A stretch of 64,000 nt of DNA from Pseudomonas purpurea (lineage in GTDB: Bacteria > Pseudomonadota > Gammaproteobacteria > Pseudomonadales > Pseudomonadaceae), in the NCBI RefSeq assembly GCF_039908635.1, contig NZ_CP150918.1:2847001-2911000 (forward strand), written 5' to 3'. The position numbers and the translations under genes were made by a program. The notes below the pieces were generated by a model. The model searched no databases and was not told the origin of the DNA. It saw nothing but the letters and a program-made list of their open reading frames with translations. This document shows, piece after piece, positions 44,802 to 54,223 of the stretch (the first letter of the stretch is position 1; every line of letters starts with the position of its first letter).

Positions 44802-46205
44802 ATGAAAGAAGCGCGACAAACCGACTTTGCCTACCAGGCTGTTTACCGTTATCTGGTCAATCTGATCAACGAGGCCGACGCCGACACACAGGCCAAACTG
44901 CCGTCGCTACGGCTCTTGGCTGAACGCCTGAATGTGTCGATTTCGACGATTCAATATGCCTATTCGTTGCTGGAGAAAGAAGGCCGGGTCTATTCCGTCG
45001 CCAAATCGGGTTACTACGCACTGCCAGTGGCTTTCAATGCCGCCCTCAGCAGCGGCAATGACCTGCTGGAAACCGTGTATGTCAGCGCCAGGCGTCCCGA
45101 CATGCTGGTACTGAGCGCCGATGAGCCGGCACTCCTGTTGTCCCTGGACAGCCCATTGTTGCTGTTGGAGCGCGAACTGCTGCGCCAGTACCCACGGCAC
45201 CCTCTACCGCATTCACAACCTTGCGGCGAGTTGGAATTACGCGTCGCGCTGGCGGCGCGCTACACCTCGTCGCCGGCTCGTTGCTGGCACGCCGACGATG
45301 TTTACATCGGCGCTGATCTGCGCGGTGTGCTGGAAATCCTGATCGCCGTGCTCGACCTCAAGGAGGCGACAGTGGTGGTGGAGTCGCCCTGCGATTGGGC
45401 GATTTTGCGGCTGCTCCAAACGGCTGGCGTCCACGTAATCGAGTTGCCGCTGCAATCCGATGGCGGTTTCGATCTGGGGGGACTGGCGGATTTGCTCAGG
45501 GTGGAACAGGTGCGGCTGATGATGGTCTCATCGGCGATCAACCTGCCCACAGGCCGTTCAATGTCCCCGCAACAGAGAGATGGCACGGCAAAACTGTTGG
45601 CGCAGCACGGCTGTTGGGTATTGGAGAACGATATCTACGGTGAATTGGCATTCGAGTCGAACGGTGAGCGCTTTCGAGACCTGCTCGATCCAGACCGGCT
45701 GATCGTTTTTTCAACCTGCGAGAAGCTCATCGGCCCGGAAGCGCCCTATGGGTATCTGCTGTCGCGCCAGTTGAGCATGGAGTTGCAACGGCATTTTTTA
45801 CTGCGCGCGTTTCGGCTGTCGCCGATCCGTCAGAAAGCCATCGCCCGGTTGTACGCCAGCGGGCGGCTGGATCAACACTTGCACACCCTGCGTCGTTTAC
45901 TGAAGGAACGCATGCTGATGGTGACCCAGATGCTACGAACGCGGTTGGGCGAATCACTTCAGTTTGTGGAGCCGCAAGGGGGCGCGACGATTTGGGCGTA
46001 TGCGTCGCGGCAGGTGGATGTACGTCGGGTGTTTCAGCGCCTGCTCAAACAGCAGGTGCTGATTGCGCCGGGAGAATTGTTCAGTTTGCAGGGGCTGCAC
46101 TCACAACATTTGCGCTTGAGCCACAGCTTCGGCGGCCAGCATGATCTTGACTGTGCACTGACAATTCTGGCTGACGCCTTGCGGCTGGAATTGATCGATG
46201 GATGA
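44802..46205 (+). CDS. MocR/PdxR-type regulator: GntR winged helix fused to aminotransferase-like domain
   Basis: The 467-residue protein starts MKEARQTDFAYQAVYRYLVNLI. Residues 5-75 are a GntR winged helix (KLPSLRLLAERLNVSISTIQYAYSLLEKEGRVYSVAKSGYYA). Residues 100-460 are a fold-type I aminotransferase domain with SSAINLPTGRSMS, ENDIYGELAF and the probable PLP-binding Lys in STCEKLIGPEAPYGYLL, and the C-terminal Arg in LRLSHS. MocR proteins sense PLP-linked metabolites rather than catalyse. The start at 44802 has only a weak ribosome-binding site. The target is unknown; the adjacent hypothetical gene is the first candidate. Confidence 0.88.
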   Translation: MKEARQTDFAYQAVYRYLVNLINEADADTQAKLPSLRLLAERLNVSISTIQYAYSLLEKEGRVYSVAKSGYYALPVAFNAALSSGNDLLETVYVSARRPDMLVLSADEPALLLSLDSPLLLLERELLRQYPRHPLPHSQPCGELELRVALAARYTSSPARCWHADDVYIGADLRGVLEILIAVLDLKEATVVVESPCDWAILRLLQTAGVHVIELPLQSDGGFDLGGLADLLRVEQVRLMMVSSAINLPTGRSMSPQQRDGTAKLLAQHGCWVLENDIYGELAFESNGERFRDLLDPDRLIVFSTCEKLIGPEAPYGYLLSRQLSMELQRHFLLRAFRLSPIRQKAIARLYASGRLDQHLHTLRRLLKERMLMVTQMLRTRLGESLQFVEPQGGATIWAYASRQVDVRRVFQRLLKQQVLIAPGELFSLQGLHSQHLRLSHSFGGQHDLDCALTILADALRLELIDG

Positions 46206-46311
46206 GCACAAAAAACTTCCTTGAGTGCACCGGATAGATAGCGTCGCACTGCGGTCCAACTGCCAGTAAACTGCGTTCCAATTCCTGAACCACTCTTTTC
46301 AGAGGTTTTGC

Positions 46312-47958
46312 ATGACACTCAGTCCTTTTGCGGGCAAGCCGGCACCAGCAGCCTTGTTGGTCGATATCCCGCGACTGGTGACGGCCTATTACACCGGCCG
46401 ACCGGATGCCGCCATCTCTACCCAGCGCGTTGCGTTCGGGACGTCAGGGCACCGAGGCAGTTCGTTTGATCTGAGTTTCAACGAATGGCACGTTCTGGCC
46501 ATCAGCCAGGCAATCTGCCTGTACCGCGAAGCGCAGGGCATCACCGGCCCGCTGTTTGTTGGCATCGACACCCATGCGCTGTCCACGCCTGCGAGCGCCA
46601 GTGCGCTTGAAGTGCTGGCTGCCAACGGCGTGACGGTCATGATCGCCGAGAACGACGAGTACACGCCGACCCCGGCGATTTCCCACGCAATCCTTTGCTA
46701 CAACCGTGGCCGCACCTCGGGCCTGGCTGACGGCATCGTCATCACGCCGTCGCACAACCCTCCGCAAAGCGGTGGCTACAAATACAACCCAACCAACGGT
46801 GGCCCGGCCGATACCCACATCACCAAGTGGATCGAAGCCAAGGCCAACGAACTGCTGGCGAACAACCTGGCCGGTGTGAAGCGCATCACGTATGAGCAAG
46901 CGCTCAAGGCCGACACCACCCATCGTCACGACTACCTCAACACCTATGTGGCTGACCTGGTCAACGTCATCGACTTTGACGCGATTCACGGTGCCAGCCT
47001 GCGTCTGGGTGTCGATCCGTTGGGCGGAGCAGGGGTGCGTTACTGGTCCGCGATTGCCGACCATTACCGTTTGAACCTGGACGTGGTGAATACCGAAGTC
47101 GACCCGACGTTCCGCTTCATGTCCGTCGACTGGGACGGTCAAATCCGCATGGACCCGTCCTCCAGCCACGCCATGCAAGGCCTGATCGGCCTCAAGGAAC
47201 GTTTTGACGTCGCGTTTGCCTGTGACCCGGACCACGACCGCCACGGCATTGTCACGCCATCGGGTGGTTTGCTGGCACCGAACAGTTACCTGGCGGTTTC
47301 GATCGACTACCTGTTCCAGAACCGCCCGCAATGGCGTGCGGACGCTGCCGTGGGCAAAACCGTGGTCAGCAGTGGCTTGATTGACCGTGTGGCCAAGCGC
47401 CTGGGCCGTCGCTTGTACGAAGTACCGGTCGGTTTCAAATGGTTTGCCGATGGCCTGTTCGACGGTTCGTTGGGGTTTGGTGGCGAAGAGAGCGCCGGCG
47501 CTTCGTTCCTGCGCAAGGATGGCGGTGTCTGGAGTACCGACAAGGACGGCCTGATTCCTGCGCTGTTGGCGGCGGAAATGACGGCCCGTACCGGGCGTGA
47601 CCCAAGCCAGGCGTATCGTGCCTTGACCGATGAACTGGGCGAACCGTTCTCGGTCCGCGTCGATGCCAAGGCCAATCCGCAACAGAAGGCCCTGCTCGGG
47701 AAGCTGTCGCCGGATCAAGTGACGTCGACTCAACTGGCAGGCGAAGCGATTCAAAGCATCCTCAGCCATGCACCGGGCAACGATCAGGCCATTGGCGGTT
47801 TGAAGGTCATGACCGAGAACGGCTGGTTCGCGGCGCGTCCTTCAGGCACCGAAGACATCTACAAGATCTACGCGGAGAGCTTTGTCAGTGACGAGCACCT
47901 CAAGCAACTGGTGGCTGAGGCTCAGACCCTGGTGGATGGCGCTATTTCCGGGGAGTGA
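46312..47958 (+). CDS. pgm: Phosphoglucomutase (alpha-D-glucose phosphate-specific)
   Basis: The 548-residue enzyme has [15 protein letters not shown] at the start of domain 1, the phospho-Ser147 loop [20 protein letters not shown], the metal loop [12 protein letters not shown], the sugar loop [13 protein letters not shown] and the phosphate site [16 protein letters not shown]. It interconverts glucose 1-phosphate and glucose 6-phosphate for glycogen and envelope sugar synthesis. Length and motifs match the Pgm family fully. Confidence 0.96.
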   Translation: MTLSPFAGKPAPAALLVDIPRLVTAYYTGRPDAAISTQRVAFGTSGHRGSSFDLSFNEWHVLAISQAICLYREAQGITGPLFVGIDTHALSTPASASALEVLAANGVTVMIAENDEYTPTPAISHAILCYNRGRTSGLADGIVITPSHNPPQSGGYKYNPTNGGPADTHITKWIEAKANELLANNLAGVKRITYEQALKADTTHRHDYLNTYVADLVNVIDFDAIHGASLRLGVDPLGGAGVRYWSAIADHYRLNLDVVNTEVDPTFRFMSVDWDGQIRMDPSSSHAMQGLIGLKERFDVAFACDPDHDRHGIVTPSGGLLAPNSYLAVSIDYLFQNRPQWRADAAVGKTVVSSGLIDRVAKRLGRRLYEVPVGFKWFADGLFDGSLGFGGEESAGASFLRKDGGVWSTDKDGLIPALLAAEMTARTGRDPSQAYRALTDELGEPFSVRVDAKANPQQKALLGKLSPDQVTSTQLAGEAIQSILSHAPGNDQAIGGLKVMTENGWFAARPSGTEDIYKIYAESFVSDEHLKQLVAEAQTLVDGAISGE

Positions 47959-47996
47959 TTGAAGGCCCCCTGAAGGCAGACGTTTCAGGCGTGATC

Positions 47997-48196
47997 AAAA
48001 AATGGCGACCCAAGCGGTTAATGCCAGTCAGTTAAGGCACGTAACCTGTGGGAGCGGACTTGCTCGCGAAGAGGGCATTGCATTCAACATCAATGTTGAC
48101 TGTGACGCCGCTTTCGCGAGCAAGCTCGCTCCCACAAGGATTGCAGTGCTCAAACTCTTAACTGACAAGCATTAACCCAAGCGGTCGCCATTTTTT
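47997..48196. repeat. Long inverted repeat enclosing a REP pair, between convergent pgm and pirin genes
   Basis: Left arm 47997-48036 and right arm 48157-48196 match as inverted repeats at 33 of 40 positions; both outer ends are six A/T pairs next to TGGCGACC. In the centre of the arms the block ACCCAAGCGGT reads the same direction in both copies. Inside lie two REP units, 48045-48076 (CCTGTGGGAGCGGACTTGCTCGCGAAGAGG) and 48107-48139 (GCCGCTTTCGCGAGCAAGCTCGCTCCCACA), facing each other. With T-runs at both outer ends the structure can stop transcription from both sides. Confidence 0.8.
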
Positions 48197-48208
48197 ATGC
48201 CTGTGCGA

Positions 48209-48904
48209 TCAAGCCAGATCCACCAGCACGATTTCACTGTCCTCAATCGCCGTGACGCGCAATAACCGCTCATCAGCAATCGCGACACCGTCTCGAGCTT
48301 GTGCGCGTAAGCCATTGACTTCAATGACGCCTGTGGCCGGAACCAGGTACGCCCGGCGACCGCCGTCCAGCGAATACTCGGCACTCTCGCCGGCTTTCAG
48401 GTTGGCGGCGACCAAGCGTGCATCGGCGCGAATCCGCAAGCTCTGATCATCGCCAGCCTTGCCGCTGGCCAGCGTCACAAAACCCTCGCGCTGGCCCTTC
48501 GGAAAGGGTTTCGCGCCCCAGGACGGCGCCGAACCGGCCTCGTTGGGGATGATCCAGATCTGGAAGATCTTGGTCGCCGTGGCCTCCAGGTTGTACTCAC
48601 TGTGAGCGATCCCGGTGCCGGCACTCATCACCTGAACATCGCCGGCCTCGGTGCGGCCCTTGTTGCCCAGGTTGTCTTCGTGGCTGATCGCACCTTCACG
48701 AACGTAGGTGATGATTTCCATGTCCCGGTGTGGGTGCTTCGGGAAACCGGTGCCAGCGGCAATCACGTCGTCGTTCCAGACCCGCAGGTTGCCCCAGTTC
48801 ATGCGCTTTGGGTCGTGGTATTCGGCAAACGAAAAGTGGTGATGGGCATCCAGCCAGCCATGGTGAGCGCCGCCCAGGGAGTTGAAAGGTCTGAGTTCAA
48901 GCAT
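48209..48904 (-). CDS. Pirin-family bicupin (YhhW-like)
   Basis: The 231-residue protein starts MLELRPFNSLGGAHHGWLDA and carries the pirin metal site: HHHFSFAEYHDP, GFPKHPHRDMEIITYVREG and GIAHSEYN supply the His and Glu ligands. Pirins bind Fe(II) or Zn and some act as quercetin 2,3-dioxygenases; the biological role here is unknown. The start at 48904 has GGAGACGATC upstream; a longer reading lacks family similarity. It is convergent with pgm. Confidence 0.92.
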   Translation of the reverse strand: MLELRPFNSLGGAHHGWLDAHHHFSFAEYHDPKRMNWGNLRVWNDDVIAAGTGFPKHPHRDMEIITYVREGAISHEDNLGNKGRTEAGDVQVMSAGTGIAHSEYNLEATATKIFQIWIIPNEAGSAPSWGAKPFPKGQREGFVTLASGKAGDDQSLRIRADARLVAANLKAGESAEYSLDGGRRAYLVPATGVIEVNGLRAQARDGVAIADERLLRVTAIEDSEIVLVDLA

Positions 48905-49178
48905 GATCGTCTCCGCAAAAGGTTCGTCATGGGCAGAACGCGTGGGCCGCAAAACGATAACCGGTGGTTGATGGGGAGCATCATCTATCAGCCTGATATC
49001 GATAAAAAGCGTAAAAAATGCCGTAGTACAATCAATAAATCCGATGTTTGTTGGGCCGTACAGCTACGTTTTAGCCTTCACTTCATCGCTTAAGCCAATG
49101 ACCTGCAAGCATTTCACTAGAACTCATCGGCAAATGCAGACACCATAGCCCGCAACAGCCTCACACCCTGGAGTCCGC

Positions 49179-51653
49179 GTGTCGCGACACACCCCCGATC
49201 TTCCTCCCGAACTGCTTCCCTTGGCCGAAATGCCGTTGTTCAAACGCCTGGCGGCTCGCTTCTTTGGTCATGGCCTCACTCGTTTACGCGCACAACACCG
49301 GGCGTCCTGGCTGCACGGCCAGGCCGATGGCTTTCGCAGTGGCCATACCGCGGGGGTGGATTATGGCTATAAGGAAGGCAAGCTTGAGGGCATTGAAGAG
49401 GGTCGGCAGGTCCTGCTGATTCGCGACAGCCGCAGCACCGAGCATCCAGCGCCGGGCGTTGACGACTTGCTGTTCGATGACTGGCGCCTGCCGCTCAGTG
49501 CCGAGGTCAAGAAACGCATGAAGGCCGATGTCGCCCGCCTGCTACCGGCCCACGCCCAGCCGAGTGCAGCGCAATGGAAGATGATCTTCAGCGACACACC
49601 TTCGACCTCGGTGATTGCTGGTGCAGGGGCCGGTAAATCAACGACCCTGGTGATGCGCATCCTATTGTTGACGCATTACCTGGGCTTCGAGCTGGACTCG
49701 TTGACCGTGGTGACGTTCACCCGTGAATCGCGCAAGGATTTCATCAACAAGCTGATCGAGCTGTTTGCGCTTTGGGGCCGTACCGTCAGCGCCAAGGACG
49801 CCCGAGACCTGGTGCGCACCTTCCATTCGCGCATTCTACCGATGGTCCGCAGCCTGCCGGGGTTCGAACGTTTGCAAGCCTTCGAAAACCTGAGCACGCG
49901 CCCGCAACAGGGCGATGACAGCGCTGACAGCAACCCCTTCGATCTGCGGATCAATGATGTGCAGCGCCAGCAACTCAACGCCTGCTATCACGGGTTGTAC
50001 CAACGCGATGAACGCTTTCGTGAGTTGATCACCCCGTTGTCGCGTCACGCCTTGCAGCTCAAGGAGCTGGAGCGTGATCACCCGGACGTGCAAAAACGCA
50101 TGGCTGTGACCGAGTTGGCGGCCAAGCGTGATGAAGAACTTTGCGATGCCGTGGAGGACCTGTGGTTTCGGGCGGGCGCCTGGCCGATCAAGGGGATCGA
50201 GCCGAACCGGCAGACCTTCGACATCAATGGCTCGACGTTCCATTGTCATGGCTACATCCCGACGCTGGACGCCTGGGTGGTGCTTGGTTTTGACCCCCGG
50301 GAAAACCCGCAGGTCAGCCGGCCCAACGCGAAGTTGACGGTGCGCGCCGAGTGGGCGGTCAAGCGCACCCTATTTCAAGCTTTCTGTCGTAAGTCATTGA
50401 TTTGGCTTGATAGTTATGAGTCGTCAAAACGTGTTCTGGCTTCGCTGGCGGGGGATGCGAGTGCCGGGCCTGGCTTCGACTACAAGGTCAAGGGAGAGCT
50501 GGGCTCGGCGCCGTTGCTGGACTGTTTTGTCGCGGCCGCGAGTTTCATCGAGAACCTGGGGCTGGATGTTCCGGATGCGGTGGGCAGGATGAGTTTCGCC
50601 AAGGACGATCCGGACCGGTTCTTCTTCGAGGCCCTGAGTCGCTACTGGCGAGCGCTGGAAGATCACTTGCTCGATCAGTCGCCGCCGATCATGACGTACA
50701 ACCGTATGTTCGCGCTGTTCAGCGAACACTCGCCGCAGAATTTCAAATTGCTCAGCGACGGGATGCTCAGGCCCTTGTCGCATTTGATGATTGACGAGTT
50801 CCAGGATGTCTCGCCACAGATCGTTTCGTGGATTCGCGCCAGCCTGCGGGAAATCCGTAGCCGTGGACCGGCAATGCACGTCGGCCGTGGGGCCCAGCGT
50901 TCTTCGCTGCTGTGCGTTGGCGATGACTGGCAATCGATTTATGGCTGGCGCGGCAGTTCGCCGAAGTACTTCATGGAATTCAACAAGGAATTTGCGTCTC
51001 CCGCCACCACACGGGTGATGCTCAGCGATAACTACCGCAGCCATCAGCACATCATCGATGCCGCCGAGCACATCGTTCGCGCAGCACCAGCCATCAGCGG
51101 CAAGAAGGCCAAGGCGTGTGGCGATGCGAAGGAGTTGTTTGCGGTCAATGTGCATGACCGGGACGATGAAGGGCTGGCCGCGCGCTTGATGGAGCATTAC
51201 CGAAAGGGTGATTCAATCTTGATGTTGTATCGAAAAAGTAGCGATAAGCTATTGATAGAACAGCATATTTCACCTGTAGTTAATGTGGATTCTAGCTTGC
51301 CGTACGAGGCGCGCCGGCTCAAACAGCTGACCTATCACAGCGCCAAGGGGCTTCAGGCAGACGCGGTGTTCCTGTTGGGCGACTGTCAGCACCTGACCAG
51401 CTCACCTTACAAAAATCAGGTGTACCGCATGGCCGGGCTGGGCAAGGATGGCGAAACCGATGCATACGACTGTGCGCAAAAAGACGAAATCCTGCGCCTG
51501 GCTTATGTCGGCATCACCCGGGCGGTGAAGCACTGCTACTGGTATGTGGACGGCCAGGATGCATCGGCTGCCAACATGCCAAAGGCGTCAGACCGCGTCC
51601 CTCAAAACAAGGCGTTTTTCCTCGATCAACGGGGTGAAAAAAAGCAGCCTTGA
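49179..51653 (+). CDS. UvrD/Rep-superfamily DNA helicase with an unusual N-terminal extension
   Basis: This 824-residue SF1A helicase uses a GTG start at 49179 with GGAG at good distance. All motifs are visible: Walker A SVIAGAGAGKSTT, Ia TFTRESRKDFINKL, II LMIDEFQDVS, III CVGDDWQSIYGWRG, IV LSDNYRSHQHI, V LTYHSAKGLQADAVFLLG and VI RLAYVGITRAVKH. Between Ia and II is a long insertion (about residues 230-510), and residues 1-140 before the helicase are unlike UvrD and Rep. The closest type is helicase IV-like. It stands alone, without a nuclease partner. Its codon use dips toward AT near 50390-50430 and 51210-51300. Confidence 0.9.
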   Translation: MSRHTPDLPPELLPLAEMPLFKRLAARFFGHGLTRLRAQHRASWLHGQADGFRSGHTAGVDYGYKEGKLEGIEEGRQVLLIRDSRSTEHPAPGVDDLLFDDWRLPLSAEVKKRMKADVARLLPAHAQPSAAQWKMIFSDTPSTSVIAGAGAGKSTTLVMRILLLTHYLGFELDSLTVVTFTRESRKDFINKLIELFALWGRTVSAKDARDLVRTFHSRILPMVRSLPGFERLQAFENLSTRPQQGDDSADSNPFDLRINDVQRQQLNACYHGLYQRDERFRELITPLSRHALQLKELERDHPDVQKRMAVTELAAKRDEELCDAVEDLWFRAGAWPIKGIEPNRQTFDINGSTFHCHGYIPTLDAWVVLGFDPRENPQVSRPNAKLTVRAEWAVKRTLFQAFCRKSLIWLDSYESSKRVLASLAGDASAGPGFDYKVKGELGSAPLLDCFVAAASFIENLGLDVPDAVGRMSFAKDDPDRFFFEALSRYWRALEDHLLDQSPPIMTYNRMFALFSEHSPQNFKLLSDGMLRPLSHLMIDEFQDVSPQIVSWIRASLREIRSRGPAMHVGRGAQRSSLLCVGDDWQSIYGWRGSSPKYFMEFNKEFASPATTRVMLSDNYRSHQHIIDAAEHIVRAAPAISGKKAKACGDAKELFAVNVHDRDDEGLAARLMEHYRKGDSILMLYRKSSDKLLIEQHISPVVNVDSSLPYEARRLKQLTYHSAKGLQADAVFLLGDCQHLTSSPYKNQVYRMAGLGKDGETDAYDCAQKDEILRLAYVGITRAVKHCYWYVDGQDASAANMPKASDRVPQNKAFFLDQRGEKKQP

Positions 51654-52088
51654 GCACCCAATGCCGGTCAGTTAAGAAAACTCAATGTCTGAATGCTCTG
51701 TTCTGATCCGAAATCTACCTCTCACGGTAAAGACCGGGTACATCCTTTACGTTTGAGGTCGGGGACATGGTTTACAGGTATCAATCATGGTCAGGAGAGC
51801 GCCTAGCTCTTGCCGACGATTGGACTGTTAAGGACGCTATCGCCGGCAAGCCTGGCGCCTACCGTTGCGATGAGCACCACACATCGCTAAAGCACCGCTT
51901 GCATTGCAAACCGTGCATAACGCACTAGCGTTAGGCAAGCAGGGATAGCACTGTGCCAGAGTCTGGCGTTACGCGGCTCAATACCTTGGAAGCTTATCTC
52001 CTGCGACTCAATGCCCACGCCGGCCTCATGGCCTGTGTGATCAGGTCGTTATGCCGCGCAACGAGTGCGTGGCGCAAAGGAGAGCGCA
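51654..52088. other. 435-bp gap with possible insertion-sequence remnant
   Basis: The stretch starts with ATGCCGGTCAGTTAAG, a copy of the inner part of the inverted repeat at 47997-48196. From 51727 it has GTAAAG-N12-CTTTAC and then a partial direct repeat (CGGGTACATCCTTTAC and CGGGGACATGGTTTAC), a pattern I associate with ends of IS481-like elements. No transposase is recognisable. A frame 51767-51928 (MVYRYQSWSGERL...) is short and not assigned. The rest up to the multicopper oxidase shows nothing definite. Confidence 0.45.
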
Positions 52089-54152
52089 ATGACAACAGGA
52101 TCAGGAAAATCCCACGGCGGCGTGTTCGCACTCGCCAGCCTGGCGCTGATGTGCCAGGCCCCACAAGCCTTGGCCGACGAAGAGCCCCGACTGTTCAGCA
52201 ACCCTCCAGGACTCGAACAACAGGCTCCGGCACAAGCCGCCGGCCAGACGACCCTGCTGATGAAAGCTGAACCTGGGATCAAAGCCCGGAAAAATCCGCA
52301 ACCTTCCGGGCACGAAGGCCACGAACGTCAACTGTCACTCCATATCGACTACACCGCGAGTACGATCTTCGACCCCGGGACTGGTCAAAAGGTGCCGGTC
52401 AGCCTACGCAGCTACCGGGGCACCGACGTCAATCCCGACACGCCCTTTGTTGCTCCGACCATTGAGGTGACACCCGGCGATACGGTACGCGTCACTCTGG
52501 CCAATGAGCTACCGGAGGAAAGCCACTGCGATGCGCACCAGATGAACTCGGACGAACCGCATTGTTTCAATGCCACCAACCTGCATTCCCACGGGTTGTG
52601 GGTCAGCCCTTCGGGTAACAGTGACAACGTGTTGCTGTCGATCAATCCCAAAGTGACGTTCCAGTACGAGTACAACATTCCGGCCGATCATCCTGCCGGT
52701 ACGTTCTGGTATCACCCGCATCGCCACGGTTCCACGGCAATCCAGGTCGCCAGCGGTATGGCGGGAGCCTTGATCATTCGCGGCGATCGCATGCCGACAG
52801 AGAACTCCAATGGCGATATCGACACGTTGCTCAAAGTGTCCAGGGACCAGGCATTCCCCGAGAAGTTACTGGTCATGCAGCAGATTCCCTACGCCTGCAA
52901 AGGTGCCGACGGCCAGTTCAAGAGCAAGGTGGTGGATGGCAAGACCGTATTTGACTGGTCATGCCTGCCGGGGGAAATCGGTGTTGTGGAGTCCTTCGAT
53001 CAGCTTGCGCCCAACAGCTGGAATGACTCCAGGCGTTACACCAGCATCAACGGCCTGGTTCAGCCGACATTTGCAGCACGGGCCGGGCAGATCGAGCGCT
53101 GGCGGTTGGTACATGCCGGTATCCGGGACACCGTGAACCTGCAGTTTCGCAAGCTCGACGACCGCGCCAGAACCGACAAGCGCGAGGGTGTCGCAACGGC
53201 GGTCGCCGAGCGTTTTATCGAAGACAAATGTACCGGTGAACCGGTGCAATACCATGTGATCGCCTCCGACGGGTTGACCATGGACCGAGCTCAGCCCCAT
53301 ACCCAACTGACGCTGCAGCCGGGGTATCGCAACGATCTGCTGATGGTCTTTCCCGAGCCGGGCCGCTATTGCGTGATCGACAATAAACAGACTGCCAAGG
53401 GCGGTGTCAGCCAGTTCGACAGTCAAACCCAGTTGTTGGGGTTTGTTGATGTCGGGGAAGGGACCAAGGTCGGCAACATCAGTACTTACCTGACGAAGGA
53501 GTTGGTGAAGGCGGCAAAGAAAAATATGCCTGACGACGTCAAGAGCGGGATCGTTGCCGATCTTCAAAGCGGTTTACAGCTGAAGAAGTTTGTTGCGCAC
53601 AAAACGATTGCCGCCTCTGAACTGATCAAGGAACAACAGCAACTGGTGTTCCTGATCGATACGTCGGACAGCAGTAATGTGAAGTTTGCGGTCGGTACCA
53701 CCGCCCTGGATGCCAAGCCCTACGAGTCAGGCGTGGTCAACCGTCAACTGAAACTGGGAGACGCACAGACCTGGGTCCTGAAGTCGGCCTATGCCAGCCA
53801 TCCGTTCCACATTCACGTCAATCCTTTCCAGATCGACAAAATCATCGGACCCAGCGGCACCGACCTCAGTTTGCCTGGGGCCGTCGACCCGGACGATCCC
53901 ACCGACAACCAATACGCGGGTCTTAAAGGCGTGTGGAAAGACACCTTGTTCGTCAAAGGGCCGGTCAAGGTCAATCCCTTCACCAATGACAAGGGTATTT
54001 ATACGATTTACGTCAATACCCGTTACCAACGGTACATTGGCGAGTTCGTCCTGCACTGCCACATCCTTGATCACGAGGACCAGGGCATGATGCAGAACGT
54101 CAGTATCGGCATGCCCAACGGGCAGGGTGGGGTCCAGTCGGCGGGGCATTGA
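52089..54152 (+). CDS. Large periplasmic multicopper oxidase
   Basis: The 687-residue precursor has an N-terminal Sec-type signal ending near CQAPQALADEE, and the start at 52089 is preceded by AAAGGAGAG. All four copper motifs are present: NLHSHGLW, FWYHPHRHGS, HPFHIHVNP and HCHILDHEDQGMM, the last with the type 1 site His, Cys and a probable axial Met. The family length is usually 450-600 residues; here inserts between domains make it longer, and the Met-rich copper segments of CueO/CopA are lacking. It may oxidise phenols or metal ions; no copper-resistance genes are adjacent. It is not a twin-arginine substrate by its N-terminus. Confidence 0.9.
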   Translation: MTTGSGKSHGGVFALASLALMCQAPQALADEEPRLFSNPPGLEQQAPAQAAGQTTLLMKAEPGIKARKNPQPSGHEGHERQLSLHIDYTASTIFDPGTGQKVPVSLRSYRGTDVNPDTPFVAPTIEVTPGDTVRVTLANELPEESHCDAHQMNSDEPHCFNATNLHSHGLWVSPSGNSDNVLLSINPKVTFQYEYNIPADHPAGTFWYHPHRHGSTAIQVASGMAGALIIRGDRMPTENSNGDIDTLLKVSRDQAFPEKLLVMQQIPYACKGADGQFKSKVVDGKTVFDWSCLPGEIGVVESFDQLAPNSWNDSRRYTSINGLVQPTFAARAGQIERWRLVHAGIRDTVNLQFRKLDDRARTDKREGVATAVAERFIEDKCTGEPVQYHVIASDGLTMDRAQPHTQLTLQPGYRNDLLMVFPEPGRYCVIDNKQTAKGGVSQFDSQTQLLGFVDVGEGTKVGNISTYLTKELVKAAKKNMPDDVKSGIVADLQSGLQLKKFVAHKTIAASELIKEQQQLVFLIDTSDSSNVKFAVGTTALDAKPYESGVVNRQLKLGDAQTWVLKSAYASHPFHIHVNPFQIDKIIGPSGTDLSLPGAVDPDDPTDNQYAGLKGVWKDTLFVKGPVKVNPFTNDKGIYTIYVNTRYQRYIGEFVLHCHILDHEDQGMMQNVSIGMPNGQGGVQSAGH

Positions 54153-54168
54153 GGCCCTGACGGCAGGC

Positions 54169-54210
54169 AAAAAAAAGCCGCTGTCCTTGATCGGGATCAG
54201 CGGCATTTTT
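54169..54210. terminator. Bidirectional terminator after the multicopper oxidase gene
   Basis: GCCGCTG (54177-54183) pairs with CAGCGGC (54198-54204); eight A residues lie before it and five T residues after, so it can end transcripts from both the oxidase (plus) and the DUF1652 gene (minus). Confidence 0.8.
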
Positions 54211-54223
54211 ATGGCGTGAGGCG

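Noticed and set aside
46444..47769. 441-codon minus-strand frame opposite pgm
   Set aside because: Shadow of a complete phosphoglucomutase gene.
47997..48196. CRISPR-like array
   Set aside because: The repeats are inverted REP units with a single spacer-like loop, not evenly spaced direct repeats.
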